Assembly: GCA_016713405.1 (NCBI GenBank)
Contig: JADJPF010000004.1
Coordinates: forward strand, 310,001 to 374,000
Direction of reading: 5' to 3'
DNA: 64,000 nucleotides
Source: Blastocatellia bacterium
GTDB lineage: Bacteria; Acidobacteriota; Blastocatellia; Chloracidobacteriales; JADJPF01
Shown here: positions 26,563 through 34,825 of the stretch, in pieces
Numbering within the stretch: the first letter of the stretch is position 1
How the letters are laid out: every line of letters begins with the position of its first letter
Notes under the pieces: model-generated
Database searches by the model: none
What the model was told of the DNA's origin: nothing
What the model saw: only the letters and a program-made list of their open reading frames with translations
Position numbers and translations under genes: made by a program

Positions 26563-28419
26563 TTATTCTACTGTAACAGATTTTGCTAAATTTCTTGGTT
26601 GGTCAACGTCGCATCCTCGCCTTACAGCAATATGATAAGCAAGTAGTTGCAAAGGGACAATAGCAAGTATTGGGGAAAGTAAATCTGAAGTAGCAGGAAC
26701 ATAAACAACACGATCAGCAACTTCAGCAACTTCTGTGTCACCTTCTGTAATAATTGCTAGCACACGACCTTCACGCGCTTTTACTTCTATTATATTAGAG
26801 ATAGTTTTTTCATATCGTAATTCTGAAGCACTATTACCTACTTCTTTAGGAGCAATAAAAACTACTGGCAGTTGACCATCTATCAAAGCATTGGGCCCGT
26901 GTTTCATTTCTCCTGCTGGATAGCCTTCTGCATGGATGTAGCTAACTTCTTTTAATTTAAGCGCGCCTTCTAAAGCTACAGGAAAATTAATTCCTCGTCC
27001 AAGATAAAGAAAGTTGCTGGCGCGTTGAAATTCTTTAGCTAAATCTTCCATTAAATCATCTTGGCTAAGTAAAGCTTCTATTTTGATAGGAATTTCATTT
27101 AAGCTAGAAATATGTTTGCGGGCTTGTTCAGGTGTGAGATTGCCGCGAACTTGAGCTAAGTAAAGAGCAAAAAGATAGAGTGCGGTCATTTGTGAAGTAA
27201 AAGCCTTAGTCGAAGCTACGCCGATTTCCGGGCCAGCATGAGTTAAAATTGTTCCATGAGCTTCTCTAGTCACCATTGACCCTTGAACATTACAAATAGC
27301 AAGAATATAACAATTATTTTCTTTTGCTTGACGAAGTGCGGCTAAAGTGTCAGCAGTTTCCCCAGACTGAGTAATAACTATAAGAAGAGTTTTTTCATCT
27401 AGCAATGGATTTCTATATCGAAACTCGCTAGCATAATCTACTTCAACAGGAACGCGGGCTAGTTCCTCAATCATATATTTACCAATATGAGCAGCATGCC
27501 AACTAGTACCACAAGCAGCAATTTTTATGCTAGTGATATTACGGAAGTCTTGATCTGTAATCTGCATTTCATCTAAATAAATTTTTCCTGATTCAATGGA
27601 GACTCGATTTTGGATAGTTTCTCTAACGGCGCGGGGTTGTTCATAAATTTCTTTAAGCATAAAGTGCTTAAAGCCGCCTTTTTCCGCCATAATTGGATCC
27701 CAAGTAATACGTTGGCGAATAGGAGTAACAGGATTACCTTCAAAGTCTGTTGTGACTACTCCATCACGCCTAAGCACAGCCATTTCACCATCACCTAGGA
27801 AGAAAATATCTCTTGTGTGATAGAGGATTGCAGGAATATCAGAAGCAATAAAATATTCATTATTACCTAAGCCAATTACTACAGGAGGGCCTTGACGAAG
27901 AGCTATAACTTTATCTGGGTCGTCGGCTGACATTACAACAATTGCAAAAATTCCTTTTAATTGGACAGCAACCTCACGGACGGCAGTTTCTAAATTAGGA
28001 GCTTGACGGAGGTGTTTTTCAATAAGGTGTGCTACTACTTCTGTGTCAGTTTCAGTAACAAATTGATGGTCTTCTTGTTGGAGACTTCTTTTTAGGGTTA
28101 AATAATTTTCAATAATTCCATTATGAACTACTACAATGCGTCCGCTGCAATCGCGGTGTGGATGGGCGTTTTCCTCTGTTGGTCGGCCATGTGTGGCCCA
28201 ACGTGTATGTCCTACGCCATATGTGCCATGTATTGGATGAAGGCGAATGATTTCTTCTAAGTTTCGTAGTTTTCCTGATGCTCTTCTAAGTTCTAGCTTA
28301 GAGTTTTCTACTACAGCAATGCCAGCAGAATCATAGCCCCGATATTCTAAGCGTTTTAGCCCATCCAAAATTACATCAACAACATTTTTATTGCCTACAT
28401 AGCCAACAATACCACACAT
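26563..28419 (-). CDS. glmS: glutamine--fructose-6-phosphate aminotransferase (isomerizing)
   Basis: GlmS makes glucosamine-6-phosphate from fructose-6-phosphate and glutamine, the first step to UDP-GlcNAc. I start it at MCGIVGYVG because Cys2 is the catalytic N-terminal nucleophile exposed by Met removal; the 50 extra upstream codons of the open frame are not family sequence. The glutaminase domain has HTRWATHG and the sugar-isomerase domains have CGTSWHA, TQSGETADT and the C-terminal DQPRNLAKSVTVE. The length of 618 residues is near normal. The gene is intact. Confidence 0.96.
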   Translation of the reverse strand: MCGIVGYVGNKNVVDVILDGLKRLEYRGYDSAGIAVVENSKLELRRASGKLRNLEEIIRLHPIHGTYGVGHTRWATHGRPTEENAHPHRDCSGRIVVVHNGIIENYLTLKRSLQQEDHQFVTETDTEVVAHLIEKHLRQAPNLETAVREVAVQLKGIFAIVVMSADDPDKVIALRQGPPVVIGLGNNEYFIASDIPAILYHTRDIFFLGDGEMAVLRRDGVVTTDFEGNPVTPIRQRITWDPIMAEKGGFKHFMLKEIYEQPRAVRETIQNRVSIESGKIYLDEMQITDQDFRNITSIKIAACGTSWHAAHIGKYMIEELARVPVEVDYASEFRYRNPLLDEKTLLIVITQSGETADTLAALRQAKENNCYILAICNVQGSMVTREAHGTILTHAGPEIGVASTKAFTSQMTALYLFALYLAQVRGNLTPEQARKHISSLNEIPIKIEALLSQDDLMEDLAKEFQRASNFLYLGRGINFPVALEGALKLKEVSYIHAEGYPAGEMKHGPNALIDGQLPVVFIAPKEVGNSASELRYEKTISNIIEVKAREGRVLAIITEGDTEVAEVADRVVYVPATSDLLSPILAIVPLQLLAYHIAVRRGCDVDQPRNLAKSVTVE

Positions 28420-28648
28420 AAATAAATTTATTCCTTTCAAAAATAACACAAATAATAATGTGCTTAAACAACTGCTATTGAAATAGGTTGCAAAAGCTTT
28501 GCATAAATAAATTAGCAATTTAGCAGAAAGCTCACTCTTAGAGCAACACAGGATTAAGAGGCTTTCCATTTTGCTTTCCTTATGGAATAATGTTCGGAAT
28601 TTAAGAAGATTAATATTAGAAATAGATAATTGTTTAGGGGGAAATATA

Positions 28649-28846
28649 ATGTCAGATCAAGAAACTACCTATAACGCGGTAGAAAGAAATGGGGTTGTCA
28701 CCGCAATATGGGAAATGAAAGGACGTAAACACGTTCGCACAATAGACCCACGTAGCAATGAAGGAAAACGGCTATTAGGTTCTTATCAACCCTCACAAGA
28801 AGGTGTAGAATCAACTGAGTCAAGCGAGCAACAAAGTGCGTCCTAG
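28649..28846 (+). CDS. small protein of unknown function (65 aa)
   Basis: An ATG at 28649 follows a strong AGGGGG ribosome-binding site, so I prefer it to the upstream in-frame TTG. The product is a short polar protein with VVTAIWEMKGRKHVRTIDPRS and a Ser/Glu/Gln-rich tail. No family is recognised. It is divergent from glmS and ends at a strong shared terminator. Confidence 0.55.
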   Translation: MSDQETTYNAVERNGVVTAIWEMKGRKHVRTIDPRSNEGKRLLGSYQPSQEGVESTESSEQQSAS

Positions 28847-28866
28847 AGTTAAAAGCTTTATTTTTC

Positions 28867-28919
28867 AAAGATAAAAGCCACAAAGTCAAGATTTTAATCA
28901 ACTTTGTGGCTTTATCTTT
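28867..28919. terminator. strong bidirectional terminator
   Basis: A nearly perfect stem of about 19 bp, AAAGATAAAAGCCACAAAGT (28867-28886) with ACTTTGTGGCTTTATCTTT (28901-28919), encloses a 14-base loop. It separates the convergent small-protein gene and the Clp-like ATPase gene. Confidence 0.85.
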
Positions 28920-28942
28920 TGATGCTTAAATTAGATTAAAAA

Positions 28943-30145
28943 CTAAGAGTCATGTTCACTGGATTTATTGCTAGCTGAAGCAGCTTTAGGACGAGCAGCT
29001 AAAGCTGTATTTCCATCTCCTTCTAAACCTAACTGCTCTGCGTAATCACCTGCACTAGGATGAACTAACGCGCCTCCAGATTCTTTATAAAAATCTAAAT
29101 TGTCGCTATCACCTTCTAATTCTACTAAAACTAAATCGCCTAGTTTAACTTGCTCTGTAGCAACTAAGTTAGACAATGGATAAACAATAAACCTTTCAAT
29201 TGCGCGTTTTAAGTGGCGTGCGCCATATTTAAGATCTATTCCTTCTTCAAGTAAAAATTTCTTTGATTCCACAGAACATTGAAAGATAAATTTTTGTGCA
29301 GTCCCTTTCATTATGCGGTCTTGAACGGCTTTTAATTCTAATTCTAGGATTCTTTGTAAATGATGCTCTTTTAATGATCGGAAAACTACTACTTTGTCAA
29401 TTCGGTTCATAAACTCAGGGGAGAACTTGCGTTTTGCAGCTTCTGAAGCAGTGCGATAGATTTTTTGGTCTACATCGCTTTCCTCGCCGGCTCTGCCTCG
29501 TGCAGGTGCAAAACCTATAGAACCAGAAATTAACTCAGACATTTCTTTTGCTCCAAGGTTGGAGGTCATAAAAATCATAGCTTTAGAGAAATCTACCTTA
29601 CGGTTATCACCTAAAGTTAAAGTAGCTTTATCTAAAATGCCTAAGAGAAGTTGCCAAAGAGCATCAGACGCTTTTTCTATTTCATCAAAGAGGACAAAGC
29701 TAATTTGGTCTTTATCAGTATGATAACGATCCAAATTTTCTTGGGTAAGCATAGGAGAGGTTTCACGATGTCCTAAATAACCAGGGGGCGAACCAATCAA
29801 CTTAGCAATTTCATGGCTATGTTGAAATTCAGCACAATCTATTTTTATTACTGCATTTGGGTCATTATAAAGCACTTCTGCGGCGGCTTCGACTACACGA
29901 GTTTTTCCTGATCCTGTAGGGCCAAGAAATAACATTGTTCCAACAGGTCGTCCAGGATTAGCAAGTCCTGCTAAGTGAATTTGATAAAGATTAGCAATTC
30001 GCCTGACGGCACGATCCTGGCCAACAATACGAGACATTAATTTATCTTCAAATTCCTGGGCGCGGGAGCTTTTAAGATTAGGATTAAGTTTTATCCTTTT
30101 TTGAGTAGGTTTATTGTCTTTAGACTCTTTAGTTTCTTTTTGCAT
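28943..30145 (-). CDS. single-ring AAA+ ATPase resembling the ClpB/ClpC D2 module
   Basis: The 400 residues contain one AAA+ module of the Clp/Hsp100 D2 type: Walker A GPTGSGKT, the pore-loop region GSPPGYLGH, Walker B VLFDEIEKA, sensor 1 MTSNLGA, the arginine-finger region FMNRIDK, and sensor 2 GARHLKRAIER within a D2-small domain. There is no Clp N-domain, no D1 ring, and no obvious ClpP-binding IGF loop. The tail is low-complexity (Ala/Ser/Lys). It is probably a cytoplasmic remodelling ATPase that works without ClpP; this is inferred from the domain layout. It is monocistronic. Confidence 0.85.
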   Translation of the reverse strand: MQKETKESKDNKPTQKRIKLNPNLKSSRAQEFEDKLMSRIVGQDRAVRRIANLYQIHLAGLANPGRPVGTMLFLGPTGSGKTRVVEAAAEVLYNDPNAVIKIDCAEFQHSHEIAKLIGSPPGYLGHRETSPMLTQENLDRYHTDKDQISFVLFDEIEKASDALWQLLLGILDKATLTLGDNRKVDFSKAMIFMTSNLGAKEMSELISGSIGFAPARGRAGEESDVDQKIYRTASEAAKRKFSPEFMNRIDKVVVFRSLKEHHLQRILELELKAVQDRIMKGTAQKFIFQCSVESKKFLLEEGIDLKYGARHLKRAIERFIVYPLSNLVATEQVKLGDLVLVELEGDSDNLDFYKESGGALVHPSAGDYAEQLGLEGDGNTALAARPKAASASNKSSEHDS

Positions 30146-30348
30146 TGAATAACCCTCTTTTTTCTGCCAGTGCTTAACTCATCCTCAAGCCCAACTTACA
30201 AGGAGCTTGATGGCTTACCATTGTGTTACTTCAGATGTATTTCTAAACTAGCGAGTTGGCTTTGGAGATTATAAGACTTTTCATTAGTAACAGCAAAATT
30301 TCCTGTCAGAAATATTTACCTTTTTTGGTTTTATTTACCAGATATACG

Positions 30349-32355
30349 TTAGTTTTCACTACGAAAAACTATTAGATTTGAAAATTCATCTACTTTTAAG
30401 TTGAAATTTATAGGTATTAATGTTGTAGAACTATATTCTAGTATAATTAGAGGCCCTACTAATTCTGTACCAACTCCAAGTTCTGAACGCTCATAAACAG
30501 GGGTTTTGGTTGGTTTAGAAGAAAAGTAAACTGTGGAGAAAAACTTAGCATTTACCTTTTTTGTATTTGCTCGATGTTGTTTAACAGGTACTTTTTGAGT
30601 TTGTCCTGTTGCTCTAAGTTTTAAGCTAACAATTTCTATTTTCCGCGTTGGATCGGCATAACCATATCTTTTTTCATGTGCGCGATGAAAATTAGCTAAC
30701 ATTTGCTTTGACCATAGAATATCTAATTCAAATGATTGACCCTGATAACGAATTGCAGCAGCACGAGAAAATTTTATTTGTTCAATTGTAAAACCCTCTT
30801 GCTCTAAGTCATTTTGAGCAATAGATTTAAGCTCGGTAAATATTTCTTCTGCCCTGTCTAAATCTAGCTGTTTTAACATTACTGTCCGAGAATAATCTTT
30901 AGCTACATCGGCTTGAAGTACGCCTAAAGCAGAAAGTGCGCCGGGCGAAGGAGGAATCAAGATCTTAGAAATTTTTAGAGCTTGGGCAAGTTCTACAATA
31001 TGCAATCCGCCAGCACCGCCAAAACTAACTAAAATAAAGTCTTGTGGGTCAAAACCTCGTTCAATTGATACTACTCTTAAAGCTTGTTCCATGTTGGCAT
31101 TTGCTACAGCAATTACACCTAGTGCAGCAGAAATAGCTGTAGTTTGAAACCCTGTTTTATTTGTAATTTCAGCAGCAAATTTTTCAAAAGCAGCTAAACT
31201 TCGCGCTCTATCTAACTTAAGTTCTCCACCTAGCAAACTATCTTCTCCAAAACGCCCTAAAATTAGATTTGCATCTGTAACAGTTAGTTTTTCACCTTGA
31301 CCATAGCAAACTGGCCCAGGGACGCTTCCAGCACTTTCCGGGCCTACTTTTAATGCTCCACCGCTGTCTAAACAAGCAACTGAGCCACCACCCGCGCCAA
31401 CCGTATGAATATCTAAAACAGGAACAGAAACAGGTAAACCTGCAATCATCGCCTCATTAGTTGTTGTTGGCTGACCATCAATTAGCGCAACATCTGTAGA
31501 AGTTCCACCCATATCAAAAGTGATGAGTTTGTTAAAACCAGCCTTGTTAGCCAGTAAACAAGCACCTAAAACGCCACCTGCTGGGCCAGAAAGAATTGTT
31601 CGCACCGGCTCGCGGCTAGCTAAATTAGCAGAAACTACCCCACCGCTAGATTGCATTACTCTTAATGATATAGCTTGGCCTTGAACAACTGTTGATAAGC
31701 TATTATTTAATGATGATAAATAGTTTCCTACCTTTGGGCTTAGATAAGAGTTAATTACTACTGTAGCAGTACGTTCATATTCTCTATATTCTGGCAAAAT
31801 AACGCTGGATAAAGACGTAGGGAAAATGGGAGCAAACTTTTCCGCTATTTTTCTTTCATGAGTAGGGTTAACAAAAGAGAACAATAGACATATAGCAACG
31901 GACTCTACCTTATTTTTTTGACATTGAAGCAAAATTTCATCTAGTTGAGATTCATCCAATGGGGCTAAAACATCGCCATTTTTGTTAATACGTTCTTTTA
32001 CTCCAAAGCGAAGTTTTGAAGGGACAAGCGGTTGGCTACGAGTAACACTAAAATTATAAATTTCTGGGCGGGCCTGACGGCCTATTTCCAATACATCTTC
32101 AAAACCTGATGTTGTGATAAGTGCAGTTTTCGCGCCTTTGCGCTCTAGCAAAGTGTTTGTTGCTACAGTTGTTCCATGTACAACTTGATAGCTAGTAGCT
32201 TGGAATTTTTCATGAATTTGTTTTAACCCCGCAAGTATAGCGGTTGCAGGGTTATTTGGTGTGGAGGGAAGTTTAAAAGTAAGTAATTTTTCTTTAGACC
32301 AAGCAACAAAGTCTGTAAATGTGCCACCTGTATCAATACCAACTAAAACTTGCAT
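30349..32355 (-). CDS. hyuA: hydantoinase/oxoprolinase family protein, HyuA-type subunit
   Basis: This 668-residue member of the ASKHA-fold hydantoinase A / 5-oxoprolinase family has the N-terminal phosphate-binding GIDTGGTFTDFV, TTVATNTLLERKG, TFDMGGTSTDVALI and VSFGGAGGLH. These enzymes hydrolyse cyclic amides such as hydantoins or 5-oxoproline with ATP. They normally need a HyuB-type partner, which is not in this window. It is the last gene of a tight three-gene operon with a small protein (1-base gap) and an SDR. The substrate is unknown. Confidence 0.88.
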   Translation of the reverse strand: MQVLVGIDTGGTFTDFVAWSKEKLLTFKLPSTPNNPATAILAGLKQIHEKFQATSYQVVHGTTVATNTLLERKGAKTALITTSGFEDVLEIGRQARPEIYNFSVTRSQPLVPSKLRFGVKERINKNGDVLAPLDESQLDEILLQCQKNKVESVAICLLFSFVNPTHERKIAEKFAPIFPTSLSSVILPEYREYERTATVVINSYLSPKVGNYLSSLNNSLSTVVQGQAISLRVMQSSGGVVSANLASREPVRTILSGPAGGVLGACLLANKAGFNKLITFDMGGTSTDVALIDGQPTTTNEAMIAGLPVSVPVLDIHTVGAGGGSVACLDSGGALKVGPESAGSVPGPVCYGQGEKLTVTDANLILGRFGEDSLLGGELKLDRARSLAAFEKFAAEITNKTGFQTTAISAALGVIAVANANMEQALRVVSIERGFDPQDFILVSFGGAGGLHIVELAQALKISKILIPPSPGALSALGVLQADVAKDYSRTVMLKQLDLDRAEEIFTELKSIAQNDLEQEGFTIEQIKFSRAAAIRYQGQSFELDILWSKQMLANFHRAHEKRYGYADPTRKIEIVSLKLRATGQTQKVPVKQHRANTKKVNAKFFSTVYFSSKPTKTPVYERSELGVGTELVGPLIILEYSSTTLIPINFNLKVDEFSNLIVFRSEN

Positions 32356-32356
32356 G

Positions 32357-32629
32357 TTATTTTGATTGTTCCAAAGCTTTTTGTTGTTTTAGCTCTTGCA
32401 TTACACTGCTAATTAATTCTTTAGTGCTTTCTAAATCTTTAATTACTTGTTGAATATCAAGTTTAGGTTTATTTGGATGTCTTGCGCTATGGCAGTAAAC
32501 TCCATGCATTCCTACTGAAGTAAGTGCATCGGTTAAAATATCAAGCGAAACGGCTAAACGTCCGCGACATTTTCCTAGCATAAACTCATGTTTTTCTAAT
32601 TCTTCTTGATGAGTCTTAAATACAGACAT
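32357..32629 (-). CDS. small protein of unknown function in the hyuA operon
   Basis: This 90-residue, mostly helical, charged protein has Cys and His residues in its middle (GKCRGR, MHGVYCHSARH) that could bind a metal, and a Lys/Glu/Gln-rich end. It sits one base before hyuA and 17 bases after the SDR, so it belongs to that operon. I recognise no family, and any link to hydantoinase assembly is speculation. Confidence 0.55.
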   Translation of the reverse strand: MSVFKTHQEELEKHEFMLGKCRGRLAVSLDILTDALTSVGMHGVYCHSARHPNKPKLDIQQVIKDLESTKELISSVMQELKQQKALEQSK

Positions 32630-32646
32630 AAAACCTCTTAATTTCT

Positions 32647-33372
32647 TTATTTCTTTGGTTTTGAGGGTCGAATTTCAACGCAACTGGGCAAACTTCGCGG
32701 ATTGTGATGTAGCAGGTCAATAACAACTTGGGCAACATCTTCAGGCATTAATTTCCAGTTTGCTGATTCATCATTAGGGTCTGCACCACGAAAAGAAGTT
32801 TTTACGCTTCCAGGTAAAATATAGCTAACACGAATGTTGTCATAACGAATTTCTTGCATTAGAGCTTCAGAAAATCCTATGAGGCCAAATTTAGAAGCAT
32901 TATAAGCTGAGGCATTAGGGAAAGCATTTCTACCCGCTAAACTGCCAATATTAAAAATATAACCGCCTCCACGCATACGCATTTTAGGGATTGCTTCATG
33001 ACAACAATAAAACAGGCTATTAAGGTTAGTTTCTATAACTGTGTGCCACTGTTCAACCGTCATGTCTGCTACGCTTGCGAATAAGCCAACACCAGCATTG
33101 TTAACTAAAATATCTAGTCCGCCAAAAGTGTTTTCAACATATTGAAAGAGGCTAGCGACTTGGCTATATTGGCGTACATCACAAGTCTTTCCAGTAATGC
33201 GATCTCCACCTATTTCTTTTAGCTCGCTAATGGCATGGTCTAATTCTGATTGTCTACGTGAGCAAATAACTACTTTTAGACCTTCTTTTAGTAGCATTGA
33301 TGCAGTAGCATAGCCGATACCTAGACTTCCGCCTGTTACTAGTGCAACACGTTCATTATTTGTTGAAGACAT
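32647..33372 (-). CDS. short-chain dehydrogenase/reductase
   Basis: This 241-residue classical SDR has the cofactor motif TGGSLGIGYA near residues 14-23, NNAGVG, and a catalytic Ser and YNASK. An Arg pair after the second strand (SRRQ) favours NADPH. It is soluble and oxidises or reduces a hydroxyl/carbonyl on an unknown small molecule. It leads the operon with the small protein and hyuA. Confidence 0.9.
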   Translation of the reverse strand: MSSTNNERVALVTGGSLGIGYATASMLLKEGLKVVICSRRQSELDHAISELKEIGGDRITGKTCDVRQYSQVASLFQYVENTFGGLDILVNNAGVGLFASVADMTVEQWHTVIETNLNSLFYCCHEAIPKMRMRGGGYIFNIGSLAGRNAFPNASAYNASKFGLIGFSEALMQEIRYDNIRVSYILPGSVKTSFRGADPNDESANWKLMPEDVAQVVIDLLHHNPRSLPSCVEIRPSKPKK

Positions 33373-33538
33373 AGAAACCTCGATACTTAAAATTTCTGCT
33401 GGCTATTGTGCCTTAGCTATAGTTATGATTGCAAACTAGGCTAGAAATTTGATGGAAAAGATGTTTTATTTAAGCTAACTTGCTAGAAAATCAGAAAATT
33501 TACCTCATTTATAAATTAAGTTTTTTAAGGTAATTGCT

Positions 33539-34366
33539 ATGTCAAAAGTATTAAAAACTGATCAAACAATACAAACACTACAACAAAAGAAGACAAAAGA
33601 AATAATTTACCCAGATAGTGACGGTAAACGTATGGCAGATAATACAGAGCAGTTTGACTTAATAGTAGTTGTGAAGCTAGGAATAGAGCTAATTTTTGCT
33701 GATGACCCAAATGTATTTGTAGCGGGGGACTTACTTTGGTATCCAGTGGAAGGTGATAATAAGACTAGACTTGCTCCAGACACAATGGTTGCCTTTGGTC
33801 GTCCCAAAGGTCGCCGAGGCTCTTATATGCAGTGGAAAGAAAATAATATTGCCCCTCAAGTTGTTTTTGAAGTTCTCTCACCTGGCAACCGTGCTAGGGA
33901 AATGAAAAAGAAACTTGAATTTTATGAAAAATATGGAGTGCAAGAATACTACATTATTGACCCTGATAGAAAAAAACTTAAGGGTTATATTAGAGCAGGG
34001 GATCAATTATCTCCAATTGTTCAAATGAATGGTTGGGTTAGTCCTAAATTAAAAATAAAGTTTGAAATTAAAGACAAAGAAATTCAACTTTACCGGCCTG
34101 ACGGCAAACCTTTTCTTGATTACTTAAAAATGGCTAAAAGTATTGAGGAAAAAGAATTGGAGTTAGAGCAGGAAAAAATACGAACTGAAAGACAAAAAGC
34201 CCGTGCTGAAGAAGGAGAAGCAAGAGCCGAAGCTGAAAAACTACGCGCTGAAGCCGAAGCAACACGCGCTGAAGAAGAAAGACTACGTGCCGAAGCCGAA
34301 AAACTGCGTGCTGAAAAGCTAGCAGAGAAATTACGATTATTAGGAATAGATCCTGATAATCTCTAA
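33539..34366 (+). CDS. Uma2-family (PD-(D/E)XK-like) protein with coiled-coil tail
   Basis: The first 190 residues match the Uma2/DUF820 restriction-endonuclease-like fold: LAPDTMVAFG (Asp), VVFEVLSPGN (Glu) and EYYIIDPDRKKLKGY form the acidic core. The last 75 residues are a long charged coiled coil made of AEAEKLRAEAE-type repeats, ending in LRLLGIDPDNL. Uma2 proteins are abundant in Cyanobacteria, Chloroflexi and Acidobacteria and their role is unsettled. A second Uma2 protein with the same tail design lies at 37396-38232. It is 34 bases before the acylase gene on the same strand. Confidence 0.85.
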   Translation: MSKVLKTDQTIQTLQQKKTKEIIYPDSDGKRMADNTEQFDLIVVVKLGIELIFADDPNVFVAGDLLWYPVEGDNKTRLAPDTMVAFGRPKGRRGSYMQWKENNIAPQVVFEVLSPGNRAREMKKKLEFYEKYGVQEYYIIDPDRKKLKGYIRAGDQLSPIVQMNGWVSPKLKIKFEIKDKEIQLYRPDGKPFLDYLKMAKSIEEKELELEQEKIRTERQKARAEEGEARAEAEKLRAEAEATRAEEERLRAEAEKLRAEKLAEKLRLLGIDPDNL

Positions 34367-34400
34367 TAATTGCTTTTAATATGTTGATTATAATAAATTT

Positions 34401-34796
34401 ATGACAGATAAAAAAACAAACGATTTTGAAAAAAAGCCTAAACAGCGACATTGGATAGTCCGACTTCTTTCTATAGTTATTTTAGGAGTATTTATTATTG
34501 GTTTAGGTGTAATAGTTGTTGGTAAAGTAACTTATGAAAATTGGAAGAACAGAGCATTATCCGAAGTAGTAGGAAAAGTGCAGGTAACTAGTCTTAAAAC
34601 AGATGTTACGATTAACCGCGATAAATGGGGAGTTCCTTATATTGTAGCTGGTAATATGGCAGACGTAGCTTTTGCCCAAGGTTATGCAACGGCTCAAGAT
34701 AGGCTTTGGCAAATGGATTTGCTTAGGCGTGCTGCTAGAGGGGAACTTTCTGCTGTGTTAGGGGCAGGTGAAAAAAGACGCTACTTTAGAAGTTGA
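34401..34796 (+). CDS. penicillin acylase family protein, N-terminal part (frameshifted)
   Basis: The 131 residues comprise a basic N-terminus, one membrane helix (about 24-45) acting as signal anchor, and the start of the S45 alpha-chain: DKWGVPYIVAGNMADVAFAQG and QDRLWQMDLLRRAARGELS. The frame is lost in A6 34771-34776. Removing one A, then one G of GGG 34833-34835, gives LEVDRLHRSLGLRRAAERDFPGL and joins the next fragment into one protein of about 843 residues. Confidence 0.85.
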   Translation: MTDKKTNDFEKKPKQRHWIVRLLSIVILGVFIIGLGVIVVGKVTYENWKNRALSEVVGKVQVTSLKTDVTINRDKWGVPYIVAGNMADVAFAQGYATAQDRLWQMDLLRRAARGELSAVLGAGEKRRYFRS

Positions 34797-34825
34797 TAGA
34801 CTACACCGAAGTTTAGGGTTAAGAC

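Noticed and set aside
28420..28569. A 50-codon N-terminal extension of glmS in the same open frame
   Set aside because: GlmS needs Cys2 at the N-terminus after Met removal; MCGIVG begins at 28419 and the extension is not family sequence.
34134..34451. A 105-codon minus-strand frame over the Uma2 coiled coil
   Set aside because: It is the antisense shadow of the charged repeat and reads as Leu/Arg/Val/Phe low complexity, with no independent ribosome site.
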